9,374 nucleotides of DNA from Flavobacterium sp. (GTDB lineage Bacteria > Bacteroidota > Bacteroidia > Flavobacteriales > Flavobacteriaceae). Below the pieces are notes generated by a model, which did not search any database, had not been told where the DNA came from, and was given only the letters and a program-made list of their open reading frames with translations. The stretch lies in NCBI GenBank assembly GCA_012032075.1, contig JAAURU010000108.1:1-9374 (forward strand), in the 5' to 3' direction. Positions 1-7,720 of the stretch are shown one piece after another; the first letter of the stretch is position 1; each line of letters begins with the position of its first letter. The position numbers and the translations under genes are program-made.

Positions 1-134
1 CTAAATAGTCCTTTAAAATCAAACTTTTTAAAAAATTAAATTTATATTAGAAATTAGATTTATATTATATTTTGCTTGGAAAACAAATTCAAGCCAAGAA
101 ATAATTTCTTATTTGATTTACTTCAAGAAAGTAA
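1..134. other. Intergenic edge with small hairpins
   Basis: No coding frame is supported here. The stretch lies just downstream of the minus-strand regulator and contains short inverted repeats: TTACTT/AAGTAA at 118-123 and 129-134, directly beside the regulator's stop codon; AAGAAAT/ATTTCTT at 96-102 and 104-110; and CTTGG/CCAAG at 75-79 and 94-98. One of these could end the regulator transcript, but none is followed on the minus strand by a convincing run of T, so I do not call a terminator. Confidence 0.35.
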
Positions 135-1814
135 TTAATCTACTATAAGCGTTGTATTATTTAATTGTTTGATAAAGTAAGAAGGTTTTATTCCTGTTTT
201 AGCATAAAATGCATTAGCAAAACCTGTTGCACTACTAAATCCTATAGTATGCGCTATTCCTTCAATGGTATAAGAACGAAACTTAACATCACTTTTAAGT
301 CTTTCAATAGCATAGTCAATACGTAAGTTGCTTATGTACAAATTAAAAGCCATACCTTTTTTAGCATTTACAACACGAGATAAATAATTTTGATTAGTTT
401 TAAACATTTCAGCTATAGTATTTACTGAACAATCTTTTTCAAGGAAGCCTTTTTTATCTTCAAACGCAATTAGCTTTTCTAATAATTCCTCTACTATTTG
501 AGTTGGCAAATCTTTGACCGTTTTACTTACCACTTGTTTCACAACAGACAAGTTTTCAGATGGATTTTGCAAGAGTTTTTCATAATTGCGCTTAAAACGT
601 TTTTTGCCTACTGTAATAATATAACGATAGGGACAAACAAAAAATAGCAATGAAGCCTAATGCAAATTTTTTATTTCGATCAAAGAGAACGTCATTTTCT
701 AATTGAGTTATTAGTTTTTGCTTTTCAGATAATAACTGTGGTATATCAAATTCATTTTTAATTCTTTTAGAAAAATATTTATTATTGACACGTATTTTTT
801 TTTCCCCTTTGAGTAATTGTTCAATATAGAATAACTGTTTTTTATCATCACCATTTGCTTTATAAAAATCAATTAAAATTTCATAGCAAGGTATCATTTT
901 AATATCAAAAATATTATCAATATTAAAAAGACTATCTACTTTTTTCAAATATAAAATAGCCTCTTCTTTTTCTCCAATTGCAAACTTACTTCTTCCAAGA
1001 AATTGATATGAGACAGAAATTTCAGTCTTAAATTTTGATTTAACGAAGAACGGCAGTACTTTTTGAATACCACTAATAGATTCATTATATTTTTTTTATA
1101 AAATTCACAAATACTAATTAGAAGTTTAAAGGTGTGCTGATATGGCACATCATTATATTTTAATGCCGTAGCAAATCCTTTTTGGGATGTTGTTAAGGCT
1201 TCATCATACTTATTTTGTAAAATTAAAGCATCGGCTAATAAAATTAAACTAAAACAGTAATCATATATTCTTTTTGTATTCAATTCATATTTTGAAGTTT
1301 CTTTTAGTATTTCAATTGCTTCCTCATATTGACCTAATTCTATTTTTACTTGAGAAATTTCTGTATTTATCATATTTAACACACCTGCATCATTCTTTTT
1401 TTGGCTTCCTTATATGCAATCAAATATCTCATCCAAACATTTATTGATTAAACCATTAGCCGAATATATACGTGCCTTATAAACAAAACCCATAGCAGGA
1501 AAACCGCTGTGATTAATTTTTTTTGAATAAGCAAACATACTATCCATATAAACCATTGATTTTATTGCATTTGGATTATAATATGATATGTTAAAATAAC
1601 CATATGCTATTTTTACAGTGTTATTATCTATTTTGGCTTTTTTTAAGTAGGCACTTATTATTTTATCGGCATTAGGTTTATTATCTAAATTATTAAAATA
1701 TTCATTTATCAATTCATCATAACTTTTTTTCATAAGTGCTTTTGTAGACTCAACATTTTGAGATAATGCTTTAAGACTTAATAATAGAAGTACTAAATAG
1801 TAAAGTTTTTTCAT
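135..1814 (-). pseudogene. Membrane-bound TPR / AraC-family transcriptional regulator, frame-disrupted
   Basis: As read, the gene is four open pieces (1814-1410, 1382-945, 948-592, 650-135), but they join into one 559-residue protein, the usual size for this flavobacterial regulator type. In order: a signal peptide or anchor (MKKLYYLVLLLLSLKALSQ); TPR-like helix pairs to about residue 370, for example around GQYEEAIEIL and GEKEEAILYLKKVD; one membrane helix at about 381-399 followed by basic residues (RQKRFKRN); and an AraC-type double helix-turn-helix at about 460-555, including GIAHTIGFSSATGFANAFY and GIKPSYF. This predicts extracytoplasmic TPRs that sense a ligand or partner and a cytoplasmic DNA-binding end. 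Interruptions: a gain near 1418-1425 followed by a loss in the T7 run 1396-1402 (a compensating pair that leaves a TAA at 1410-1412), a loss in T8 at 1090-1097, and a gain in T6 at 600-605. The HTH end alone remains open (650-135). It is divergent from the lyase genes and may control them, which is inference. It could be a true pseudogene, but base-calling error fits better. Confidence 0.8.
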
Positions 1815-2673
1815 ATATTTTAGTTATTAAATTGAATGTGATTCTTTAATTAATAATGCCAACTTATTTTATTGACAACTATTTAATGAAACTGTCAGTA
1901 AAAAAAATGTTTTTTTTACCAAATTGCTTATTTTATAAATTACAAGTTAATAAAAAAAATATATATAATTATAATTATTTCTCATCTTTATTTTTAAATA
2001 TTTATTAATAAATCAAGAAATAATTTTTGTTATTAAACAATTAAAGGAAATATTATAGCATCAAAAATCATTAAACACTTTTTATATTACTTTTTTTGAT
2101 AGTACATGTATAAATTTATTTACTTTAAAAATTATAAAACAAATAATCATTAAAGATTGTAGAATACACAAAGCTTTTACTAAAATAAAATCTTCAGATT
2201 ACAAATAAAAAAGTCTAGTGTAATATATATTTTACAATATCAATTTTCTTCAAATTCATGAAAATGAAGTAAACTTTTTTGCTTAGCATCTATTTTGAAA
2301 ATACTTTTACCTCTACAATATTTATTCAGCTAGGTTCTTATAAAACAAATCATCTTATATATAGATTAATAAAGAAAATCAAAAATAATTTGTTTTAATA
2401 TTATTCAAACTGATTAAAATTTCATTTAAAAATTAATTTTACGTTCTTATTATCTTCGATACAAAAAAATCATCACGATATCATTCCCGTTTTAGTTAAA
2501 GTTGCATTAAACATATTTATGAAGAAATACATTTTTAAATTCCTTTTTCAAATAAAAACTATGCAATCGATTAACTAAATTTTAGTTTTCGTATGTAATT
2601 GAAAAATGATTAAAAGTTATGTGTCGAAAAAAAACATTTGTTCAACTATTATTAAACCAAAAACCAATTAATT
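1815..2673. other. Long AT-rich intergenic region between divergent genes
   Basis: These 859 bases hold no supported gene: stops are dense in all frames and the longest start-to-stop stretch with a secretory look is only 19 codons (2519-2578). The region must contain the promoters of the divergent regulator and of the first lyase gene. Visible structure includes an A8/T8 inverted repeat at 1898-1919, a TA-repeat patch near 1960-1970, and a TATCTTCG box at 2451-2458 resembling the Bacteroidota -7 element TAnnTTTG but without a clear TTG partner. It may be a decayed gene or simply a large regulatory spacer. I cannot tell which. Confidence 0.5.
1898..1919. repeat. A8/T8 perfect inverted repeat
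   Basis: Ten-base arms (GT followed by eight A, then eight T followed by AC) flank a two-base TG centre, about 85 bases upstream of the regulator start. The arms pair perfectly. It could be a protein-binding palindrome, a bent or cruciform site, or a chance result of the extreme base composition. No partner copy was seen elsewhere in the window. Confidence 0.45.
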
Positions 2674-3780
2674 ATGAAAAAAAAAATTCAAAATCAATTT
2701 ATTTTACTTTTAGGGCTTTTATACTCAATTACAGGAATTAGCCAAGTGATTTTTTCTCAGAATCTAAATAGTAGTGATCTGGGAACATATACCTTAGAAC
2801 AAGTTAAAAAAGAGTTTGTAACTACTAGTGCTAATGGATTTACAAGAAAAGGGGTTGGTGAAAACCGTGTTACAATTGTTAAAACTGGTACGACTAAACC
2901 TAGTGGAAGATGTCTAAAAGTTAAATATCCAAAAGATAAAGCAGATACCAAAGACAGTGGTGCAAACTGGGAAACTAAATTAAATGGCAATTATCAAGAA
3001 CTTTATTTAAGCTATTATGTGAAGTTTGACGGTACTTTTGATTTCATCAATAACATAGGTAAATTACCAGGTCTTGCTGGTGGTTTAAGTTTTGAAGATA
3101 ACGAAAAAGAAACAGAATGGAGTGGTAAACTAATGTGGCGACTTGGAGCTAAAATACAATTTTATTTACATCAGCCTATTACAAATGAAAAACAATATTT
3201 TTGGAATGAGGGTGGAGTATATCCAACTTTCAAAAGAAACAAATGGTATCATATTGAAATTCACTATAAACTAAATACCATAACTGGTTCAAAAGCAAAC
3301 AAAAATGGTATAATGGAAGCTTGGTTAGATGGCAAACTTGTTGGCAAATATACAAATATACAATTTAGAAGTAAAAGTGGAGTTGGTATTAATTCACTGT
3401 TTTTTTCCACTTTTTTTGGCGGAAATGTAGAGGATGATGCCCCTTCAAAAGATGAATATGCTTTTTTTGATGAATTTATTGTATCAAAATCACGTATAGG
3501 CTACACCGCAAGAATAACTGATGAAGAAATAGTAAGTAGTGAAGAAACTGATTCAATAATTATTTATCCAAATCCAAGTAAAAATTTGATTACCCTTACA
3601 GGATTAAGTCAAAACAAATCCGAGATTAGCATTTACAATCTAATGGGCTTAAAATTAATATCTAAAACAGTTTCAAACAACTCCTCAATTGATCTTTCAA
3701 GTTTAAGTGCAGGCAACTACATTTTAATGATTAGTACTGAGAATAATAGTCCAGTCACCAAAACATTCATTAAAGAATAA
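2674..3780 (+). CDS. Secreted PL14-like polysaccharide lyase with T9SS sorting domain
   Basis: This 368-residue intact gene encodes a predicted exported lyase that would cleave uronic-acid polysaccharide (alginate or glucuronan type) by beta-elimination. A signal peptide covers about residues 1-23 (ending GISQ). The catalytic jelly-roll spans about 25-285 with family-type blocks: YLSYYVKF (111-118), GKLPGLAGG (129-137), KLMWR (152-156), QFYLHQP (162-168), W191 with HIEIHYK, NGIMEAWLDG (211-220), FFGG (247-250) and DEYAFFDEF (260-268). Residues 293-368 form a T9SS type A sorting domain, opening with IIYPNPSKNLITL and closing with SAGNYILMIS...KTFIKE, so the enzyme should be released or tethered at the cell surface. 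The ATG at 2674 follows an A-rich leader (AAACCAATTAATT) and gives a clean signal peptide. Its paralogue follows 69 bases downstream. Substrate is not determinable from sequence; PL20-like glucuronan lyase is the main alternative to PL14. Confidence 0.8.
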   Translation: MKKKIQNQFILLLGLLYSITGISQVIFSQNLNSSDLGTYTLEQVKKEFVTTSANGFTRKGVGENRVTIVKTGTTKPSGRCLKVKYPKDKADTKDSGANWETKLNGNYQELYLSYYVKFDGTFDFINNIGKLPGLAGGLSFEDNEKETEWSGKLMWRLGAKIQFYLHQPITNEKQYFWNEGGVYPTFKRNKWYHIEIHYKLNTITGSKANKNGIMEAWLDGKLVGKYTNIQFRSKSGVGINSLFFSTFFGGNVEDDAPSKDEYAFFDEFIVSKSRIGYTARITDEEIVSSEETDSIIIYPNPSKNLITLTGLSQNKSEISIYNLMGLKLISKTVSNNSSIDLSSLSAGNYILMISTENNSPVTKTFIKE

Positions 3781-3791
3781 ATACTAAAGTG

Positions 3792-3814
3792 AAAGAGCAA
3801 AACTTGCTTTTTTT
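3792..3814 (+). terminator. Rho-independent terminator after first lyase gene
   Basis: The hairpin pairs AAAGAGCAA-side bases (3792-3800) with TTGCTTTTT (3804-3812), including one G-T pair, around a three-base AAC loop and runs into T7 (3808-3814). It starts 12 bases after the stop codon at 3780. It suggests the two lyase genes are at least partly separate transcripts, although only 35 bases remain for a promoter, so readthrough attenuation is also possible. Confidence 0.6.
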
Positions 3815-3849
3815 AAAAAAACCAATTAAAGTAACCAATTACATATATT

Positions 3850-5215
3850 ATGAAAAAAACACTTTTATTTTTATTGTGCTGTATCGGCACAATAAGTCAG
3901 GGACAAACCATTTCTGGTACAATAAAAAATGCCTCAGGTGAAGGTATTAAAAACGCACTAGTTTGTCAGGCAGATAAGCCTTCAATTTTCAAAAAAACAG
4001 ATGTTAATGGTAAATACACTATTGCCGGAAGCAATACAACTAAATTACGAATAGCTGCTTTAGGATATGAAACCGTTAAATCAACACTAACAAGGAATGT
4101 AGTACTGAAAAAAGACCCACTTTTAAATACTGATGTTTTTCATATAAGTTTTGATCATCTTAGAGCAGGAGATTCTTATACTGAAACCGAATTTAAAACC
4201 GACTTCAATAGTGCAAATGGAATTGGTTTTTCTAACGGAAGTACTGGTAGCAATAGAGCCAGTGTAGATTATAAAATTAGTCGAGATCCTGGAGGTGTAT
4301 CTCTCAAAGTAAAATTTCCTAAAGGTAAATTAAAAACTGCTGATTCAGGCATAGATGGTAGAATTCCTTTAAAAAACACTTTCAAAGATAATGATTTCAA
4401 GTCATCAGACTTATATGTGTCTTACTGGGTTAAATTTAGTGATAATTTTGATTTTACTAAGTGTGGTGGAAAGCTTCCTAGTCTTGGAGGTTCAGATTTT
4501 AACTCAAGAGAAAATACTTGGAAAGGGAGGATTATGTGGCGTAAAGGTGGTTCAATCCAATTTTACATGGAACTTCCAGATAACAAATTTAATGCAGATG
4601 ACGAGGAAAGATTTTGGGGTAAAAAAGTAAAACCTGGAGATGGCATTTGTAACTTTCAATATACTAATTATCTAGCTAAAGCTGGTTGGCACAACATAGA
4701 ATTGCACTACAAATTTGAATCACCAGGCAAAAACAATGGTATCTTTGAAGGATGGGTTGATGGTGTAAATTATGATTTTATTAATGCTACAGTTTTTAAC
4801 AACTACAAACCTAAAGGTACAAAAAGGGAAAATATTACCATAAATGCTATCTTATTATCAAGTTTCTTGGGTGGATCAGGTGATGCATATATACCAGATC
4901 AAGATGAATATGCGTGGTTTGATGAAATTAGAGTCTCTACTAAAAGAATTAATGAATTTAGTAAGTATAGTAAAATCACCCGTGAGGATATTTTATCTGA
5001 AAATAATGAAAATACAACATTTTTCTGTGTTTCCAAATCCCAGCAAAGGAATTTTTACCATTACTGGAGAAAAAGATGTTAAATGGATAGTTTATGATAT
5101 TTTAGGTAGTAATATTGGACAAGGAAATGGTAGAACTATAGATTTATCAGGAAAACCGTCAGGTATATATTTTCTTCAAAGTAACGATACAACAATCAAA
5201 CTTTTAGTAGAATAA
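3850..5215 (+). CDS. Secreted PL14-like lyase with N-terminal carboxypeptidase-regulatory-like domain (frameshift near C-terminus)
   Basis: This is a paralogue of the upstream lyase. As read, the frame from 3850 stops at 5082 (410 residues). Removing one T from the T5 run at 5020-5024 gives 454 residues ending at 5215 and restores a T9SS sorting domain (SVFPNPSKGIFTI ... GIYFLQSNDTTIKLLVE). Order: signal peptide about 1-18 (ending SQGQ); a carboxypeptidase-regulatory-like beta-sandwich about 19-88 (ISGTIKNASGEGIKNALV, TDVNGKYTIAG, ALGYET); a lyase domain about 95-380 with YVSYWVKF (189-196), GGKLPSLGG (206-214), GRIMWRKGG (226-234), QFYMELP (237-243), W280 with HNIELHYK, NGIFEGWVDG (296-305), LGGSGD (340-345) and DEYAWFDEI (352-360); then the sorting domain. 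The N-terminal sandwich, usual in SusC-type receptors, is absent from the first copy and may help carbohydrate binding or surface positioning. KLPS replaces the KLPG of copy one. If the frameshift were real, the product would lose surface export. The predicted function is uronic-acid polysaccharide cleavage, substrate unknown. Confidence 0.78.
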
Positions 5216-5271
5216 ATTTGTTTCATTTTATCAATCTACCATTAATATTAGGTTTAAAAAATAAATCATAG

Positions 5272-5305
5272 AAAGACTTCTTGTAATTGAGCGAGAAGTC
5301 TTTTT
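5272..5305 (+). terminator. Rho-independent terminator after second lyase gene
   Basis: A perfect ten-base stem (AAAGACTTCT at 5272-5281 with AGAAGTCTTT at 5294-5303) extends inward by a G-C and two G-T pairs around an AATTGA loop and ends in T5 (5301-5305). It lies 56 bases after the corrected lyase stop. It also lies downstream of convergent cmk, but on the minus strand the T tract is only three bases, so it is probably a weaker stop in that direction. Confidence 0.8.
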
Positions 5306-5397
5306 AATAAACTAATTTTTAATAAATTAGATAAATTTTTGTTTTAAGAATACTATATAATTGAATTGATTAAAACAATAAAATATATTCATCACTT

Positions 5398-6078
5398 TTA
5401 TATATTTTCAACTAATTTCAATACTAAATCAAACTGCTCTTTTTTGCTTAGTGCTGAATTATCAATTTCAACAGCATCAAAAGCTTTTACTAATGGAGAA
5501 TCTTCTCTGTGGGTATCAATATAATCGCGTTGTTGTACATTTTCTAGTACTTCATTAAAAGTTACGTTTTGCCCTTTTTCTACTAATTCTTCAAAACGTC
5601 TTTGCGCTCTGGTTTCAGCCGATGCATTCATAAATATTTTTAATTCAGCATCTGGAAAAACTACTGTTCCTATATCTCTTCCGTCCATAACTATGGCTTT
5701 ATTTTTACCCATAGCTTGTTGTTGCTCTACTAGCTTTGCTCTTACTTCAGATATTTCAGCTATTTGGCTTACATTTCGAGAGACTTCAATAGTACGAATA
5801 GGTTGTTCGACATTAACATCATTCAAATACATTTCGGCAAAACCTAAATTAGGATTAAATTGGAATGCTAATTTAATATTTGGTAATTCAGTAATCAAAC
5901 CTTCTTTATCTAAATAATTTTCGGCAATAAATCCATGTTGCATAGCAAAATAAGTAACTGCTCTATACATTGCTCCAGTATCTACATAAACATACCCTAA
6001 TTGTTTAGCTAATTGTTTAGCCAATGTACTTTTACCTGTTGACGAAAATCCATCTATTGCTATTGTAATTTTTTTCAT
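5398..6078 (-). CDS. cmk: Cytidylate kinase
   Basis: This intact 226-residue enzyme phosphorylates CMP and dCMP with ATP in the cytoplasm, supplying CDP and dCDP for nucleic acid and lipid precursor synthesis. The P-loop is GFSSTGKST (10-18), in the Bacteroidota form. YVDTGAMYRAVT (31-42) is the conserved substrate-side motif, MDGRDIGTVVFPDAELKIF (131-149) the core NMP-kinase block, and QQRDYIDTHREDSPL (182-196) the arginine-rich lid with the R-D-x2-D-x2-R-x2-S-P-L pattern. Length matches bacterial Cmk. The ATG at 6078 precedes MKKITIAIDG directly, so no alternative start is needed. It is the last gene of the apparent porQ / small membrane gene / cmk series, 29 bases after the small gene's stop. 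Unlike its neighbours it shows no frame lesion. Confidence 0.97.
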   Translation of the reverse strand: MKKITIAIDGFSSTGKSTLAKQLAKQLGYVYVDTGAMYRAVTYFAMQHGFIAENYLDKEGLITELPNIKLAFQFNPNLGFAEMYLNDVNVEQPIRTIEVSRNVSQIAEISEVRAKLVEQQQAMGKNKAIVMDGRDIGTVVFPDAELKIFMNASAETRAQRRFEELVEKGQNVTFNEVLENVQQRDYIDTHREDSPLVKAFDAVEIDNSALSKKEQFDLVLKLVENI

Positions 6079-6107
6079 TATTAATTTTAACTAGTTTAAG
6101 CTAGACA

Positions 6108-6541
6108 TCACTTAATCAGTCTCAGAAATTTTTCAAATCCTGCTTTTGAAAAGATTTGTCCATTTATACTATATTTCTTTGAATTTTCTAAATCCAATTT
6201 TATTTCAATTATTTTATCATACTTAGAGCCAAACAAAAACAAAAGATTCTTAGAAGGTAATGGTTTATATGTTGTCTTTTTACCTTTTATCCTTTTAAAT
6301 CAATTTCTTTTATCGTAAATCCATAAATATTCTTAAAACAAAGCTTTCCGTTTTAACCAAAACACTTACTTTAATGAATAAAAAGAACAAAATGAAAAAC
6401 CAGAACCAACAACCCTTTTTCAATAAATAATAGTTGGGACTCAAAAAAAAGACATAGTAACATAACAATAAAGAAGAAAAACACATTAACAAATATCAAT
6501 AAAATAAGTATAAAAGTATTGTCTCTCTCAATATTAATCAT
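6108..6541 (-). pseudogene. Small two-helix membrane protein, frame-disrupted
   Basis: No single long frame covers this gap, but correcting three A/T-run indels yields one 144-residue protein: a gain in A8 at 6443-6450, a loss in T4 at 6351-6354 and a loss in T4 at 6293-6296. The net change makes the span exactly 145 codons including the TGA at 6108-6110. The ATG at 6541 has a good ribosome site (AAAGAGGA, about six bases upstream). The product starts MINIERDNTF, has membrane helices at about 10-33 and 45-62, and then a soluble tail (KNGKLCFKNIYGFTIKEIDL to FSKAGFEKFLRLIK) with the alternating strand pattern and final helix of a small PH-like domain; that fold is a guess. Uncorrected, only fragments such as 6541-6371 and 6492-6310 are open. 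It sits 46 bases after porQ and 29 before cmk, so it is probably cotranscribed. Function unknown. Confidence 0.6.
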
Positions 6542-6587
6542 TAATCTATCCTCTTTATTTATTTCTTTGTTCTATTCTCTTTATCCT

Positions 6588-7607
6588 TTATTCTAAATTT
6601 ATCATTAAACCAAATAAATTTGTACTAGCTGCCAATGTATATCGAGAATACGAATAATCAAATTTAATTTTACCAAAACGGATTCCAAAACCAGCTGAAA
6701 TTCCAGCAAAACTTCTTTGGTCTAATATTTTCAATTCTTGTCCTCTTCTGAAATTATAACCTAATCGAATATTGAATCCTTTCTCTGGAAATAATTCGGC
6801 TCCTATAATTACATGTCGTAAGGCATTATTAAAAAAAGACACCTTTTCTTCATTGGTTTGACCATCTAAAGTATTTTGAGCTCTATTAGGATTTGAAAAA
6901 GCAATATTCCATTGTTGCAAGTTTTCCAAAGTAAGATGCCAACGAATAGGCACATTTTCTAATAATTGGGAAACTCCAGCATCAATTGACAATGGTAGTT
7001 TTTCACGAATATCCTGGTAAGGAGTAATTTGGAATCCTAGATTTCGAACTGTTAATCCGTAATTAATGTCGTTTACATCATCGATATACAAAAACCTAAA
7101 TCGGTTGCTGCACCCCAAGAATTATAGGATTCTAGAGTTGAAGAAATCAATTTTAAATTAGCTCCTATATATGTATTTGTCCATGGAATATTATAAGCAT
7201 AACCAAAAGACAAAGCCGCTTCACTTCCAGTAAAGTCAGAAGTTACATTACCTATTTCATCTCTTCCTTCGAATGTTCCGTAGTTAATATAATTAATTCC
7301 TGCGTGAAAAGTCTGTACATGTTGGTCCCAAGTATAAGCATAAGCAGCCGTTCCATAAGAAACTTCTCCGAAATAATTGCCATAGTTAACTGCTAATCGA
7401 TTGTTCATTTTAGGATTAATCGTTGCAGGATTATAAAAGGCTTGATTCACATCAAAATCTACAACTGTCACTGTTTTTCCTCCTAGAGCTGCTTGACGAG
7501 GAGATTGAGCCAAGTTTAAAAATTGATATACATATTTACCTCCTATTTGTCCATAATGAACAGTAGAAAACAACAACAATGAAAACAGCAGTTCTTTTTT
7601 TAAGCAT
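6588..7607 (-). CDS. porQ: Type IX secretion system outer-membrane protein PorQ (two frameshifts)
   Basis: PorQ is an outer-membrane beta-barrel protein of the T9SS; in Porphyromonas it is reported to hold PorZ at the surface as part of the complex that processes and anchors cargo. Two single-base lesions split it: a gain in the T7 run 7595-7601 just after the start, and a loss in the A5 run 7090-7094. Corrected, it is 339 residues, the family's normal length. It begins MLKKELLFSLLLFSTVHYGQ (a signal peptide, cut near residue 18-20), then the hallmark N-terminus GGKYVYQFLNLAQSPRQAAL and GGKTVTVVDFDVNQAFYNPA, repeated amphipathic strands, ATDLGFLYIDDVN across the second repair, and GLTVRNLGFQITPY. 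It ends in alternating strands finishing SYSRYTLAASTNLFGLMINL. The ATG at 7607 is chosen because it alone supplies the signal peptide; read uncorrected, the first half opens only from an internal TTG at 7579. A lon terminator lies upstream, so it probably has its own promoter. Confidence 0.9.
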
Positions 7608-7637
7608 TTTTGAATGTATAAGCTATAAACGCTTTTG

Positions 7638-7674
7638 CGAAGATAAAATTATATAAGGACATAATAAAAACAAA
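7638..7674 (-). promoter_or_regulatory. Candidate Bacteroidota-type promoter for porQ
   Basis: On the minus strand TATCTTCG (7645-7638) differs from the Bacteroidota -7 consensus TAnnTTTG at one base and lies 30 bases before the porQ ATG. TTTG (7674-7671) could be the -33 element, but the 25-base spacer is slightly longer than the typical range of about 17-23. The upstream box falls in the outer stem of the lon terminator. The call rests on motif and position only. Confidence 0.35.
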
Positions 7675-7701
7675 TTCCGACTTATTTCTAAATCGGAATT
7701 T
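7664..7701 (-). terminator. Rho-independent terminator of lon
   Basis: A perfect nine-base inverted repeat (AAATTCCGA at 7672-7680 and TCGGAATTT at 7693-7701) with a 12-base loop lies 20 bases beyond the lon stop. On the minus strand it continues into GTTTTTATT, a good T-rich tail. It separates lon from porQ transcriptionally. Read on the plus strand the stem is followed by AATTTTATG, so it could act weakly in that direction too. Confidence 0.7.
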
Positions 7702-7720
7702 AATTTTATGATTTATGAAG

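Noticed and set aside
1898..1919. A8/T8 inverted repeat as a terminator
   Set aside because: The stem is only A-T pairs apart from its outer G-C end, with a two-base centre, and no gene ends next to it.
2519..2578. 19-codon plus-strand frame starting MKKYIFKFLFQIK
   Set aside because: It looks faintly like a signal peptide start but is too short, has no continuation in any frame and sits in AT-rich DNA where such runs arise by chance.
2757..2990. Minus-strand open frame of 77 codons inside the first lyase gene
   Set aside because: It is antisense to a clearly coding signal-peptide and lyase domain, has no family features and no independent leader.
4391..4630. Plus-strand open frame of 79 codons inside the second lyase gene
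   Set aside because: It overlaps the conserved lyase blocks in another frame; its composition reflects the real gene.
5693..5917. Plus-strand open frame antisense to cmk
   Set aside because: It lies entirely over conserved cytidylate kinase sequence and shows no recognisable domain.
6310..6492. 60-codon hydrophobic minus-strand frame as a separate gene
   Set aside because: It lacks a ribosome site and its middle part is better explained as the second segment of the frame-disrupted membrane protein spanning 6108-6541.
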